NCBI RefSeq assembly: GCF_900114065.1
Contig: NZ_FORS01000001.1
Location: forward strand, 310,001 to 374,000
Reading direction: 5' to 3'
Source: Stutzerimonas kunmingensis
GTDB lineage: Bacteria > Pseudomonadota > Gammaproteobacteria > Pseudomonadales > Pseudomonadaceae
Length of the DNA: 64,000 nt
The number at the start of each line of letters is the position of its first letter. Within the stretch, counting starts at the first letter, position 1. A program made the position numbers and the translations under genes. Positions 31,950 through 41,548 of the stretch are shown in pieces. The notes under the pieces were generated by a model. The model worked only from the letters and a program-made list of their open reading frames with translations. It was not told where the DNA came from and made no database searches.

Positions 31950-32528
31950 CTATACCTCGACGGCGGCCGGTTCGCCCGCCGGAGAAGCGTTGAGCGGCAG
32001 CAACTCACCGTGGGCCACAACCACATCCAGCAACCGCTCCCTTGGCAAGCCGCGCGCACGCGCCAGCAGCAGGCGCATCACGCCGGCATGACAGATGACC
32101 AACAGCCGCTGGCCGGCAAAGCGCTGCCCAAGGCAGTCGATGGCAGCCAGCACGCGCGCCTCGAACTGCGCCAGCGGCTCACCGCCAGGCGGCGTAAAAC
32201 CATAGGGATCGGCCCAGAACAGGCCGAGCGCCTCGGCGCTGTGCTGCATCAGATCGGCGGCGCTACGGCCTTCCCAGTCGCCAAAATGCAGCTCGCGCAA
32301 GTCCGGCTCCAGTTGCAGCGGCAGGCCGTGCTGTGCGGCCAGCTCCCGCGCGAAGGCGGCACAGCGTTGCAGCGGCGAGCTGACCAGCACGTCCCAGGGA
32401 CCGGCGCCAGCAACCGCATCGCGCATCTGCTGCCAGCCACGCTCAGTCAGCGCATCGTCGAGGCTGCCGCGAAAGCCACCGCCCCCCTCGGTCTCGCCAT
32501 GGCGCAGCAGATCGATGCTCGTGATCAT
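31950..32528 (-). CDS. cobC: Histidine phosphatase, alpha-ribazole phosphatase type
   Basis: This 192-aa protein has the phosphatase core [25 protein letters not shown] (catalytic His in RHG), [10 protein letters not shown] and [12 protein letters not shown]. It removes the phosphate from alpha-ribazole-5'-P or adenosylcobalamin-P. Its ATG overlaps the cobT stop by 4 bp. Confidence 0.88.
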   Translation of the reverse strand: MITSIDLLRHGETEGGGGFRGSLDDALTERGWQQMRDAVAGAGPWDVLVSSPLQRCAAFARELAAQHGLPLQLEPDLRELHFGDWEGRSAADLMQHSAEALGLFWADPYGFTPPGGEPLAQFEARVLAAIDCLGQRFAGQRLLVICHAGVMRLLLARARGLPRERLLDVVVAHGELLPLNASPAGEPAAVEV

Positions 32529-33574
32529 GCAGTTCGGTCCGAAATTTCGGCTTCGACGAACGTCGCCATTTCGTTGTGCAGCGCGCAGGCCTGCTGCAAC
32601 AGCGGCACGGCCAGCGCCGCACCACTGCCTTCCCCCAGACGCAAGCCGAGATCGAGCAGCGGCACGGCGCCAAGTGCTTCCAGCACCGCCAGATGGCCGG
32701 GCTCGGCAGAACGATGGGCGAAGATCAACCAAGGCCGACAGGCCGGATTCAGCCGCACCGCACAGAGCGCGGCAGCGCTGCAGATAAAGCCGTCGACCAG
32801 TACCGCGATGCCCAGCTGCGCGCAGCGCAGATAGGCACCCGCCAGCGCCGCGATCTCGAAACCACCCAGTCGGCGCAAGGCTTCAAGCGGCGCGACACAA
32901 TGCTCGGCGTGCAGCCGAACCGCGTCCTGGATCACCTGAACCTTGTGTCGAACACCGGCCAGATCGAGCCCGGCGCCCGGCCCGACCAGGGTCAACGGCG
33001 AGCGCGGCAGCAGCACGGCAGCCAAGGCACTGGCGCTGGTGGTGTTGCCGATGCCCATTTCGCCACCGATGAACAGCTGGGCAGAGCCTTGCGCGGCACG
33101 CTGCGCGCTGTCGCGTCCGGCTGCCAGGGCCAGACGCATTTGCTCGTCACTCATCGCCGCTTCGCGAGCCAGGTTGGCCGTGCCGGGGCCGAGTCGCAGA
33201 TGGCTCACGCCATCCAGTTCAAGCGGTTCCACCGTGCCCAGGTCGATCACCTCCAGCGGCGCGTCCAGGCGCTTCGACAACACGCTCAGTGCAGCCCCGC
33301 CGCCGACGAAATTGCGCAGCATCTGCCCGGTCACTGACTGCGGATAAGCCGAAACACCCTCTTCCACCACGCCGTGATCGCCGGCGAACACGCTGACATG
33401 CAGGCGCTCGACCTGCGGCCGCTCGCTGCCCTGCATGGCTGCCAGCGACACCGCCAGGGCCTCGAGCTGGCCGAGCGCACCACGTGGCTTGGTCAACTGG
33501 TCCTGGCGCGCCAATGCCTGGGCGCGCACGGATTCATCCAGCATGTGGCATGGCTCGTTCCACCACTCGTGCAT
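32525..33574 (-). CDS. cobT: Nicotinate-nucleotide:DMB phosphoribosyltransferase
   Basis: This 349-aa enzyme makes alpha-ribazole-5'-phosphate from 5,6-dimethylbenzimidazole and Na[38 protein letters not shown] and the catalytic-Glu region near the C-terminus match CobT. It starts at an ATG with GAAGGAAG upstream, just after a tandem repeat that ends cobP. DMB would come from BluB in the same operon. Confidence 0.95.
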   Translation of the reverse strand: MHEWWNEPCHMLDESVRAQALARQDQLTKPRGALGQLEALAVSLAAMQGSERPQVERLHVSVFAGDHGVVEEGVSAYPQSVTGQMLRNFVGGGAALSVLSKRLDAPLEVIDLGTVEPLELDGVSHLRLGPGTANLAREAAMSDEQMRLALAAGRDSAQRAAQGSAQLFIGGEMGIGNTTSASALAAVLLPRSPLTLVGPGAGLDLAGVRHKVQVIQDAVRLHAEHCVAPLEALRRLGGFEIAALAGAYLRCAQLGIAVLVDGFICSAAALCAVRLNPACRPWLIFAHRSAEPGHLAVLEALGAVPLLDLGLRLGEGSGAALAVPLLQQACALHNEMATFVEAEISDRTA

Positions 33575-33586
33575 CAATGCGCTTCC

Positions 33587-33622
33587 TTCAATGTGCGTTC
33601 TTCAATGTGCGTTCTTCAATGT
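33587..33622. repeat. 14-bp tandem repeat at the cobP-cobT junction
   Basis: TTCAATGTGCGTTC occurs twice head-to-tail, followed by a partial third copy (TTCAATGT). On the coding strand each unit carries TTGAAGAACGCA, so the repeat alters the cobP tail (TLKNAH-stop) and the spacing to the cobT ribosome binding site. Confidence 0.8.
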
Positions 33623-34120
33623 CATGGGCAGCCCGGCGACCATAAAGGTCACCCGCTGCGCCCGTTCCGCCACGGCCTGGTGCAGCCAGCCGGCCTCGTC
33701 CACATAGCGACGGGTCAGCTCGCCCAGCGGCACCACGCCGAGGCCGGTCTCGTTGCTGACCAGCAGGATCCGCCCCGGCAGCCCGTCCAGACATTCGAGC
33801 AGGGCATCACGCTCCTCGGCGAGCCGCGCCGCGTCGTCCAGCATCAGCAGGTTGGTTAGCCAGAGGGTCAGGCAGTCGACCAGCAGGCAGCGATTCGCGG
33901 CAGCCTGCTCGCGCAGCACCCGCACCAGTTGCAGGGGTTCTTCGACCAGTGTCCAGTGCGCCGGGCGCCGCTCACGGTGATGGGCGATGCGCTCGGTCAT
34001 CTCGCCGTCCAGCGGCTGGCTGGTGGCGATATAGGTAACCGCCAGGCCGCTATCGCCAGCCAGACGCTCGGCAAAGCGGCTCTTGCCCGAGCGGGCGCCG
34101 CCAAGAATCAGTTCCAGCAT
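33602..34120 (-). CDS. cobP: Bifunctional adenosylcobinamide kinase/guanylyltransferase
   Basis: This 172-aa enzyme phosphorylates adenosylcobinamide and transfers GMP to it. The P-loop ILGGARSGKSRFAE is at residues 5-18, the RHHRERRP-type guanylylation-site region (IAHHRERRPAHW) follows, and VSNETGLGVVP is present. The start is 2 bp before the end of cobQ. The C-terminus ends inside the tandem repeat. Confidence 0.95.
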   Translation of the reverse strand: MLELILGGARSGKSRFAERLAGDSGLAVTYIATSQPLDGEMTERIAHHRERRPAHWTLVEEPLQLVRVLREQAAANRCLLVDCLTLWLTNLLMLDDAARLAEERDALLECLDGLPGRILLVSNETGLGVVPLGELTRRYVDEAGWLHQAVAERAQRVTFMVAGLPMTLKNAH

Positions 34121-34122
34121 GC

Positions 34123-35580
34123 TCAGTCTTCCAGCCCGCAGAGCGCGCGTAACCGCGCGGTATCCAGATGTGTCTCGACCAGGTCGGCGAGGCGCTCGAT
34201 GTCGCGCTCGCGCAGCGCGTGGTAGTCGACAGTTTCCACCGCATCGAGGCCTGCCCAGCGCAGCAGCGCAGCACAGGCCTCGGGGCCTTCGAACAGGCCG
34301 TGCAGATAGGTGCCGAGCACCTGCTCGTCGGCGCTGATGGCGCCATCGAAGCGGCCATCGTCGAGCTGCACCGCTGGCTGTTCCAGGGCCGGGCCGCTGC
34401 TGACGCCGGCATGAATCTCGTAGCCGCTGACCGGCACGCCGCCCGGTAGCAACCGGCCGGTGACGTTGCGCAACTGCTTGTCCGTCTCAAGAACCGTGTC
34501 GAAATCCAGCAGCCCAAGCGCCTCGCTCTCCCCCGCCGGACCTTCCAGCCCGAGCGGATCAGCAATGCGCGTGCCGAGCATCTGCAGGCCGCCACAGATG
34601 CCCAGCAATTTGCCGCCGTAGCGCAGGTGCTTCTGGATTGCTGCTTCCCAGCCGTTGGCGCGCAGCCAGGTGAGGTCGGCGCGTACGCTTTTCGAGCCGG
34701 GCAGGATGATCAGATCGGCAGGCGGCACCGGCTGCCCGGGACCGACGAACTGCAGGTCGACCTGCGGGTGCAGGCGCAACGGGTCGAAGTCGGTGTGATT
34801 GCTGATGCGTGGCAGCACCGGCACCACCACCTTCAGCGCGTCGCCGGCCTTGCCGGACTGGCGCACGTCGATGGCATCCTCCGCTTCCAGATGGAAATCC
34901 ATCAGGTACGGCAGCACGCCCAGTACCGGCTTGCCGGTGCGTTGCTCCAGCCAGTCGAGACCCGGCTGCAAGAGCGCGATGTCGCCACGAAAACGGTTGA
35001 TGACGAAGCCCTGAACCCGCGCCTGCTCGCTTTCCGAGAGCAACGCTAGGGTGCCGACCAGATGGGCGAACACCCCACCCTTGTCGATATCGGCGATCAG
35101 GATCACCGGGCAATCCACCGCCTCGGCGAAGCCCATGTTGGCGATATCGCCGGCGCGCAGATTGATCTCCGCGGGCGAACCGGCGCCCTCGACCATCACC
35201 ACGCGATAAGCCGCGGACAGCCGCTGGTGCGAGTCGAGCACCGCCTGCATCGCCACGCGCTTGTAGTCATGGTAGGCGGCGGCATCCATGCTGGTCACCG
35301 CGCGGCCATGGATGATCACCTGGGCGCCGATGTCGCTGTTGGGCTTCAAGAGCACCGGATTCATGTCGGTGTGCGGCGCAAGGTTCGCCGCCTGCGCCTG
35401 TACGGCCTGAGCCCTGCCGATTTCGCCGCCATCTGCAGTCACCGCGCTGTTGAGCGCCATGTTCTGCGGCTTGAACGGCACGACGGCAACCCCCTGGCGT
35501 GCCAACCAGCGGCACAGCGCCGTCACCAGCGTGCTCTTGCCGGCGTCGGAGGTGGTGCCCTGCACCATCAGCGTCGTCAT
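34123..35580 (-). CDS. cobQ: Cobyric acid synthase
   Basis: This 485-aa amidotransferase amidates positions b, d, e and g of adenosylcobyrinic acid a,c-diamide. The N-terminal synthetase domain has [21 protein letters not shown] (P-loop-like) and [27 protein letters not shown]. The C-terminal glutaminase domain has the nucleophile in [15 protein letters not shown] and the catalytic His in GTYLHGLFE. It overlaps the upstream gene by 4 bp. Confidence 0.97.
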   Translation of the reverse strand: MTTLMVQGTTSDAGKSTLVTALCRWLARQGVAVVPFKPQNMALNSAVTADGGEIGRAQAVQAQAANLAPHTDMNPVLLKPNSDIGAQVIIHGRAVTSMDAAAYHDYKRVAMQAVLDSHQRLSAAYRVVMVEGAGSPAEINLRAGDIANMGFAEAVDCPVILIADIDKGGVFAHLVGTLALLSESEQARVQGFVINRFRGDIALLQPGLDWLEQRTGKPVLGVLPYLMDFHLEAEDAIDVRQSGKAGDALKVVVPVLPRISNHTDFDPLRLHPQVDLQFVGPGQPVPPADLIILPGSKSVRADLTWLRANGWEAAIQKHLRYGGKLLGICGGLQMLGTRIADPLGLEGPAGESEALGLLDFDTVLETDKQLRNVTGRLLPGGVPVSGYEIHAGVSSGPALEQPAVQLDDGRFDGAISADEQVLGTYLHGLFEGPEACAALLRWAGLDAVETVDYHALRERDIERLADLVETHLDTARLRALCGLED

Positions 35581-36566
35581 GGATGTTGCTCCCTGAAAAA
35601 TTGCAGAGCCTGCTCCAGCCGCGCCCAACCAATATCGGTCGGCACGCCGAAGCGCACGCTGGAAGGCTGAGCGAAAAGCCGCGTGAGAATGCCGCGACGG
35701 GCGAGAAAGTCATGCAGCAGCGCAGCGTCGTCGCTGACCCACCACTGGAACAGTGCGCAGCCGCCCAGCGGCGCAAGGCCATGGCGGCGTAGCAGGTCGG
35801 TCAGACGCTGGCCGTCGCAGTGCAGGCATTCGCGCTGGCGCTGCTGAGCAGACTGATCAGCCAGCAGCACTGCGCCCAGCTGCCGCGTCGGGCCATTCAC
35901 CGTCCAGGGGCCGAGCAGCCTGGCGAGGGAACGCAACAGGCCGGCATGAGCCAGCACGAAGCCCAGTCGCGCGCCAGCCAGGCCGAAGAACTTGCCGAAC
36001 GAGCGCAGCACGACCAGTCCCGGCAGGTGGCTATGCGCGGCCAGGCTGTGCTCGGGCGTGCAATCCATGAACGCCTCATCCACCACCAGCCAACCGCCGT
36101 AGGCCGCCAGATCGCTGCGCCATTCCAGCAGACGCTGCGGCGCGATCATCTGGCCGGTGGGATTGTTCGGGTTGACCACCACCAGCACGTCGAGCTGATC
36201 CAGTGCACGCGGCACGCTGGCCTCGCAGAGTTCGACGACCCGATGGCCGAGGCGGCGCCAGGCCTCGGCGTGCTCGGCGTAACAGGGCGAAACGATGCCG
36301 ACCCGCGCCAGCCCGCGCAGACGCGGCAAGGCCTGAATGGCACTCTGCGAACCGGCCACTGGCAACACCGCGCGCGCACCGTAGTACTGCCGGGCCGCTA
36401 CTTCCAGGCCATCTTCAGGCTCTGGCAGACGTGTCCAGGCGCAGCTGGAAATGCTCGGCAACGGCGGGTGATAAGGGGCGATGCCAGTGGACAGGTCGAG
36501 CCAATCCGAAAGCGGAATGCCGTAGCGCTGTGCGGCTGCGCGCAAACGTCCACCGTGCTCAAGCAT
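35577..36566 (-). CDS. cobD: L-threonine-O-3-phosphate decarboxylase
   Basis: This 329-aa PLP enzyme makes aminopropanol phosphate, the linker for the nucleotide loop. [26 protein letters not shown] and the PLP-lysine segment [20 protein letters not shown] match the aminotransferase-fold family. It overlaps cbiB by 8 bp. Pseudomonas papers often call it cobC, and the names swap between species. Confidence 0.92.
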   Translation of the reverse strand: MLEHGGRLRAAAQRYGIPLSDWLDLSTGIAPYHPPLPSISSCAWTRLPEPEDGLEVAARQYYGARAVLPVAGSQSAIQALPRLRGLARVGIVSPCYAEHAEAWRRLGHRVVELCEASVPRALDQLDVLVVVNPNNPTGQMIAPQRLLEWRSDLAAYGGWLVVDEAFMDCTPEHSLAAHSHLPGLVVLRSFGKFFGLAGARLGFVLAHAGLLRSLARLLGPWTVNGPTRQLGAVLLADQSAQQRQRECLHCDGQRLTDLLRRHGLAPLGGCALFQWWVSDDAALLHDFLARRGILTRLFAQPSSVRFGVPTDIGWARLEQALQFFREQHP

Positions 36567-37470
36567 AGAGCCAGCCACCAAACAGCAGTGTCAGCAGCCA
36601 GACGCCGACGCCACCCCAGACCAGGTCCAGCGCATGCTCGATATGCCGCGCCTGTGGGGCCTTGCCCCGGCCCAGCTCTGGCCGCGCATGCACTTCACCG
36701 TGATAAATGGCGGCGCCACCCAACACCACACCCAGCGCACCAGCCCCGGACGCCATCACCGGACCGGCGTTGGGGCTGTCCCACAGCGGCGCCTGGGTGC
36801 GCCAGCAACGCAGCGCGCGGCGGGTTCGCCCGAGCAATGCATAGGTCAGCGCGACCAGCCGTGCCGGCAGGTAGTTGAGCACGTCGTCGATGCGCGCCGC
36901 GGCCCAGCCGAAGCGCTCGAAGCGCGCGTTGCGATAGCCCCACATGGCGTCCAGCGTATTGCTCAGGCGGTACAGCACCACACCCGGCGCACCGGCGACG
37001 ATAAACCAGAACAGCGCGGCGAACACCGCATCGCTGCCGTTCTCCAGCACCGACTCGGTGGCCGCACGGGCCACGCCCTCCTCGTCCAGCTGCGTGGTGT
37101 CGCGGCTGACGATCCAACCGACGCGGCGGCGTGCCTCTGGCAGATCATGCCGCCACAGCGCCTGCGCCACCGGCAGTGCATGCTCGCCCAGACTTCGCAG
37201 GCCCAGGGCCAGATAGAGCATTACGACCTCCACCAGCCAGCCGACGGTCGGTAACAGGCTGAGCAGCCAGGCCAGCAAGGTCAGCGGTAGCACCGCCAGG
37301 CACCAGGCGGTCACCCCGTGGCTGCGCCAGCCGCGCGCCGCAGATCCGTTGAAATGCTGCTCCAGGCGATCGGCCAGGCGACCGAAGGCTACCAGTGGAT
37401 GTGCCCGCTTCGGCTCGCCGAGCAACGCATCCAGCAGCAGCGCCGCGCTGACGGTGAGGAACAGACTCAC
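36559..37470 (-). CDS. cbiB: Adenosylcobinamide-phosphate synthase CbiB
   Basis: A GTG start at 37470, overlapping the upstream stop, gives 303 residues of a membrane protein. [21 protein letters not shown] near the N-terminus and [22 protein letters not shown] are CbiB/CobD hallmarks. It attaches aminopropanol (phosphate) to adenosylcobyric acid. Called cobD in the Pseudomonas denitrificans nomenclature. Confidence 0.95.
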   Translation of the reverse strand: MSLFLTVSAALLLDALLGEPKRAHPLVAFGRLADRLEQHFNGSAARGWRSHGVTAWCLAVLPLTLLAWLLSLLPTVGWLVEVVMLYLALGLRSLGEHALPVAQALWRHDLPEARRRVGWIVSRDTTQLDEEGVARAATESVLENGSDAVFAALFWFIVAGAPGVVLYRLSNTLDAMWGYRNARFERFGWAAARIDDVLNYLPARLVALTYALLGRTRRALRCWRTQAPLWDSPNAGPVMASGAGALGVVLGGAAIYHGEVHARPELGRGKAPQARHIEHALDLVWGGVGVWLLTLLFGGWLYA

Positions 37471-38267
37471 TCGGCACCCTGCGCGCAGGCACTGATCAGC
37501 GCATGCAGCTGGCGTACGCCGTCGGTCAGCACCGCCGGGCCGGGGTTGAGGATGTCCGGCGACTTGATCTCGTGCAGCTGGCCCGTGCGCACCGCCGGAA
37601 TAGCCTGCCAGCCTGGCCGAGCGGCAACCTGTTCCGGGCGAAAACGGCGGCCGCACCAGGAGCCGACGATCAGCTCCGGCGCGCGGCGCACCACTTCCTG
37701 CGGGTCCTCGATGATGCGTTGCTTGGCGCGCTTGAACGATGCCAGCTCGGCGAAGCAGTCCTCGCCACCGGCCAGTTCGATCAGTTCGCTGACCCAGGCG
37801 ATGCCCGAAATCAGCGGCTCGTTCCATTCCTCGAAATACACCCGCGGCCGGCGCGGCAAGCCGGCCGCGCTGGCGCGGATGGCATCCAGCCCCGCCTGCA
37901 GCTCGGCGATCAGCGCTCGCGCGCGCTCGCCAGCGTGCACCAGCGCACCGAGGGTCTCGATCATGCGCAGGATGCCGGCGATATCGCGCTGGTTGAACAG
38001 GTGCACCTCCAGTCCTTCGCGTGCCAGCTCGGCGAGCATGTCGCCCTGGAGGTCGCTGTAGCCGAGCACCAGGTCCGGCTCGAGGGCGAGAATCTGCTCA
38101 TGCTTGACGCTGGTGAAGCCGCTGACTTTGGGCTTCTCCTTGCGCGCCTGCGGCGGGCGCACGGTGAAGCCGGAGATGCCGACGATGCGCGCCTGCTCGC
38201 CCAGCAGGTAAAGCGTTTCGCAGGTCTCTGTGGACAGGCAGACGATGCGCTGCGGCCCCTTGCTCAT
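37467..38267 (-). CDS. BtuF-like cobalamin-binding protein without signal peptide
   Basis: This 266-aa protein has the class III periplasmic-binding fold ([77 protein letters not shown]), as in BtuF. The N-terminus, [12 protein letters not shown], begins directly with the first strand, so no signal peptide is seen; no upstream extension is possible because the start overlaps bluB by 4 bp. So it may be cytosolic. btuC and btuD are not in the window. Confidence 0.8.
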   Translation of the reverse strand: MSKGPQRIVCLSTETCETLYLLGEQARIVGISGFTVRPPQARKEKPKVSGFTSVKHEQILALEPDLVLGYSDLQGDMLAELAREGLEVHLFNQRDIAGILRMIETLGALVHAGERARALIAELQAGLDAIRASAAGLPRRPRVYFEEWNEPLISGIAWVSELIELAGGEDCFAELASFKRAKQRIIEDPQEVVRRAPELIVGSWCGRRFRPEQVAARPGWQAIPAVRTGQLHEIKSPDILNPGPAVLTDGVRQLHALISACAQGAE

Positions 38268-38911
38268 TTCGCCTCCCAGGCATTCTCGAAAACCAGTTCG
38301 TGCAGCGGTCGCGGCGTGGTCCAGCCTTCCAGTGCCAGCATCGGTGCAGGGTAGAACTCATGCACCGGCCCGAGGCAGAGGATCGCCACCGGCTTGGCAC
38401 CGTCCGGCATGCCGAGCAAGGCGGCCAGCGCGTCGGGATCGAACAGTGACACCCAGCCCATGCCCAGACCTTCCGCCCGCGCCGTGAGCCAGAGGTTCTG
38501 GATCGCGCAGGCCAGCGAGGCGAGGTCCATCTCCGGCAGCGTGCGGCGGCCGAAGATATGTTGCTCGCGGCCATCCATCAACGCGGCAACCAGCAGCTCG
38601 GCACAATCCTCGATGCCTTCCACCTTGAGCCGCATGAACTCGGCGGAACGTTCGCCGAGCGCCTGAGCGGTGCGCTGGCGCTCCTCACCGACCAGATCGG
38701 CGATGGCCGTGCGCAACTCGGCGCGGGTGATGCGGACAAAGCGCCACGGCTGCATCAGGCCAACGCTGGGTGCCTGGTGTGCCGCGTTGAGCAGCCTCGA
38801 CAGCAGCTCCGGTGCCACCTCGCCGCCGGCGAAATGACGCATGTCGCGACGCTCGCTGATGGCACGATAGACCGCCGCGCGCTCCTGCTGGCTGAAGGCA
38901 TGCGCGCTCAT
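38264..38911 (-). CDS. bluB: 5,6-dimethylbenzimidazole synthase BluB
   Basis: This 215-aa flavin-destructase of the nitroreductase fold has YRAISERRDMRHFAGGEVAPELLSRLLNAAHQAPSVGLMQPWRFV and the characteristic AEGLGMGWVSLFDP segment. It turns FMNH2 and oxygen into DMB, the lower ligand of B12, so the operon makes its own aerobic lower base. It overlaps both neighbours by 4 bp. Confidence 0.95.
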   Translation of the reverse strand: MSAHAFSQQERAAVYRAISERRDMRHFAGGEVAPELLSRLLNAAHQAPSVGLMQPWRFVRITRAELRTAIADLVGEERQRTAQALGERSAEFMRLKVEGIEDCAELLVAALMDGREQHIFGRRTLPEMDLASLACAIQNLWLTARAEGLGMGWVSLFDPDALAALLGMPDGAKPVAILCLGPVHEFYPAPMLALEGWTTPRPLHELVFENAWEAK

Positions 38912-40200
38912 GGCCGGAACAGCGCCGCGGCGGCTGCCGGATCGGACGGCAGGTACAGGTGGATGTAGGATGCCGTCAGCCGCCCCCGGCGATAGACCGC
39001 TTCGGCGGTGCGCTTGTAGTTCGGGCATTCGCCGCGAGCCAGCGGCTCGAGTGGCGACTCCAGCGCTGAATGATGGAAGGTGTGCCCGCGCAGCCGCCCT
39101 TCCGGCAGCTCCACTTCCTGCAGCGCCAGGGCGGTCAGACGCTTGTGCATGCGCGCCTCGCCGGGCAGCAGGCCGAGCATCTGCGCGCGCTCGTCGCCGC
39201 GATCGGTCAGCCCGTCGAGCAGGTAGAGCATGCCGCCGCACTCGGCGAGGATCGGCTTGCCCGCTTCATGATGCGCACGGATCGCCTCGGCCATGGCGCG
39301 GTTGCGCGACAGACCGCGCAGGTGCAGCTCGGGATAACCGCCCGGTAGATAGAGACTGTCCACGGCCGGCAAGCGAGCAAAGCGCAGCGGCGAGAAAAAC
39401 AGCAACTCGGCACCCAACGCCTGCAGCAGGTCGAGATTGGCCTGATAGAGAAAGGCAAAGGCCGCATCGCGTGCGACGCCGATGCGTACACCCGCCAGCA
39501 GCGGTTCGAGCGGCGCACTGGCCGGCGCGGCGAAAGTGACCGGGGCAGGCAACTCGGTGTCCGCACTGAGTGCCAGAGCATCGGCGGCGGCATCCAGACG
39601 GGCGTCCAGATCAGCCAGCTCCTCGGCTTGTACCAGCCCCAGGTGCCGACTGGGCAGCTCCACCTCGACACTGCGCGGCAGGGCGCCGTACCAGCGGATC
39701 GACTCCGGCAGGCTGTCACGCAGAATCTCGCCATGCCGGGCGCTGCCGACCCGATTGGCCAGCACGCCGTCGAACGGCAGGTCCGGCTGGAAGCTGCTCA
39801 GCCCGTGCGCCATGGCGCCGAAGGTCTGCGCCATGGCCGAGCCGTCGATGACCGCCAGCACCGGCACGCCGAAGCGCCGCGCCAGATCGGCCGCCGAGGG
39901 CGCGCCATCGAACAGGCCCATCACCCCTTCGATCAGGATCAGGTCGGCCTCGCCCGCCGCTTCCCAGAGCAGGCGTCGCGACTCCTCTTCGCCGACCATC
40001 CACAGGTCGAGCTGATAGACCGGCTTGCCGCTGGCACGCGCGAGGATCATCGGATCGAGGAAGTCCGGCCCGCATTTGAACACCCGCACGCGCTTGCCCT
40101 GCCGCGCATGCAGCCGCGCCAGAGCGGCAGTGACGGTGGTCTTGCCCTGGCCGGAAGCAGGTGCGGCGATCAACAGTGCCGGGCAGTTTCTACTAGTCAT
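38908..40200 (-). CDS. cobB: Cobyrinic acid a,c-diamide synthase
   Basis: This 430-aa glutamine amidotransferase amidates the a and c side chains of (hydrogeno)byrinic acid. ATP domain: APASGQGKTTVTAALARLHARQGKRVRVFKCGPDFLDP. C-terminal glutaminase: PILAECGGMLYLLDGL with the nucleophilic Cys, then GHTFHHSALESP. It is the first gene after the repeat-bearing gap downstream of cobO. It is not the sirtuin that is also named cobB elsewhere. Confidence 0.96.
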   Translation of the reverse strand: MTSRNCPALLIAAPASGQGKTTVTAALARLHARQGKRVRVFKCGPDFLDPMILARASGKPVYQLDLWMVGEEESRRLLWEAAGEADLILIEGVMGLFDGAPSAADLARRFGVPVLAVIDGSAMAQTFGAMAHGLSSFQPDLPFDGVLANRVGSARHGEILRDSLPESIRWYGALPRSVEVELPSRHLGLVQAEELADLDARLDAAADALALSADTELPAPVTFAAPASAPLEPLLAGVRIGVARDAAFAFLYQANLDLLQALGAELLFFSPLRFARLPAVDSLYLPGGYPELHLRGLSRNRAMAEAIRAHHEAGKPILAECGGMLYLLDGLTDRGDERAQMLGLLPGEARMHKRLTALALQEVELPEGRLRGHTFHHSALESPLEPLARGECPNYKRTAEAVYRRGRLTASYIHLYLPSDPAAAAALFRP

Positions 40201-40223
40201 CGCGGCCTCTCATCAGCATCGCA

Positions 40224-40289
40224 GGGTGGATGACGCTTCACCCATCCACCGACCACGCCGATGGTGGAGGAAACAGACGTCATCCACCC
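40224..40289. repeat. Interspersed inverted repeat (GGTGGAT-type) between cobO and cobB
   Basis: A perfect 12-bp arm pair (GGGTGGATGACG at 40224-40235 and CGTCATCCACCC at 40278-40289) encloses a smaller CCACC/GGTGG stem. The motif resembles the hairpin at 54038-54063, so it belongs to a dispersed family. It fills most of the only long gap inside the B12 operon. Confidence 0.75.
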
Positions 40290-40324
40290 TATGCAACGGT
40301 CCGTGAATGCTTTGAGCGCCGGCA

Positions 40325-40936
40325 TCAAAATTCGACGCCTTTTTGCGCCTTAACGCCGGCCTTGAACGCATGCTTGACCAACGCCATCTCGGTGACGGTG
40401 TCCGCCGCCTCGACCAGACCCGGCGGGGCGCCGCGGCCGGTGACCACCACGTGCTGCAGCAGCGGCCGCGACTCGATGTCGGCAAGCACCGGCGCCAGCT
40501 CCAGGTAGCCGTACTTCAGCGCGATGTTCAGTTCGTCGAGCACCACCAGGCCGATCTCGGGATCGGCCAGCAGCTCGGCTGCGACCGCCCAGGCTTCGCG
40601 GGCCTTGGCGATGTCACGTTGGCGATCCTGGGTTTCCCAGGTGAAGCCCTCACCCATCACGTGGTAGCGCACCTCGTCCGGGAAGCGCCGGAAGAACGCC
40701 TCCTCGCCGGTGCTGGCCGCGCCCTTGATGAACTGCACCACGCCGACCTTGATGCCATGGCCGAGCGCACGCGCCACCATGCCGAAAGCCGAACTGCTCT
40801 TGCCCTTGCCATTACCGGTGTGCACCAGCAGCAGGCCGTACTCGTCCTGCGCCTCGGCGATCTTCTCGTCGATCAGCGCCTTCTTGCGCTGCATGCGCGC
40901 CCTGTGGCGATCGTCGCGTTCGCTGGACTCACTCAT
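40325..40936 (-). CDS. cobO: Cob(I)yrinic acid a,c-diamide adenosyltransferase
   Basis: This 203-aa CobA/CobO/BtuR-type enzyme has the reversed-orientation P-loop GLLLVHTGNGKGKSSSAFGMVARALGHG (residues ~34-61) and VVLDELNIALKYGYL. It transfers 5'-deoxyadenosyl from ATP to cobalt(I). Its ATG overlaps the stop of the upstream membrane-protein gene by 4 bp, so uptake and adenosylation are coupled. Confidence 0.95.
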   Translation of the reverse strand: MSESSERDDRHRARMQRKKALIDEKIAEAQDEYGLLLVHTGNGKGKSSSAFGMVARALGHGIKVGVVQFIKGAASTGEEAFFRRFPDEVRYHVMGEGFTWETQDRQRDIAKAREAWAVAAELLADPEIGLVVLDELNIALKYGYLELAPVLADIESRPLLQHVVVTGRGAPPGLVEAADTVTEMALVKHAFKAGVKAQKGVEF

Positions 40937-41502
40937 GCGCGGGCCTCGTCACGCTGCCCGGCCCAGGCGCGCAGGCCGACGAACAGCAGCGCGGCGACGC
41001 CGACATACAGCGCCAGGGTCGACAGGTAGCGCGGGTAATAGGTGGCGATGCGGTCGGCCAGCAGCGCCAGCGTCGGCTCCGGGTAGCGTCCGGAGAAATA
41101 GAGGAAGCCGCCGCCGGAGAACAGGTAGCAAACGAAGGCGCTCGCCATCACGCACAGCGCCAAGGTCGCCAGGCTGCTGAACTGGTCACGGTGCCAGCGG
41201 GCATAGAGGCGACCGCCCAGCCACAGCGAACCGTAGGCCGGCACCAGCATCCAGTAGGCCGGCGACATGCACCAGTCGCTTACACCGGCCCACTGGATGG
41301 CGGCGAAATCCAGCAGCGAAGCCTCGAGAAACAGTGCCGGAAACACCCACTTCGGCCGCACCAGCACGCCAGCGAGGAAGAACACCGCCCACGACGCGCT
41401 CGGCAGGTTGACGCTGGCGAAATGCTGTCCGCGGGTCATGGCCAACAGCGCAGCAAGCGCAAGGCCGACCAGCAGCTGATATCTCGGGGCAAGCTTGATC
41501 AT
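40933..41502 (-). CDS. btuM: Six-helix membrane protein, likely BtuM-type cobalamin transporter
   Basis: This 189-aa protein has six hydrophobic segments (about residues 8-24, 35-48, 52-70, 80-98, 110-133, 157-178), the layout of ECF S-components. A cysteine at position 78 (VSDWCMS) follows the third helix. From memory, BtuM of Thiobacillus denitrificans uses a Cys near position 80 to coordinate and decyanate B12. Its place between btuB and cobO under the riboswitch supports B12 uptake. The exact family needs a profile search. Confidence 0.6.
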   Translation of the reverse strand: MIKLAPRYQLLVGLALAALLAMTRGQHFASVNLPSASWAVFFLAGVLVRPKWVFPALFLEASLLDFAAIQWAGVSDWCMSPAYWMLVPAYGSLWLGGRLYARWHRDQFSSLATLALCVMASAFVCYLFSGGGFLYFSGRYPEPTLALLADRIATYYPRYLSTLALYVGVAALLFVGLRAWAGQRDEARA

Positions 41503-41548
41503 TGCAATCTCCTTCTGTGGGCGCGGGCGACATGCCCGCGTCGCGGTC

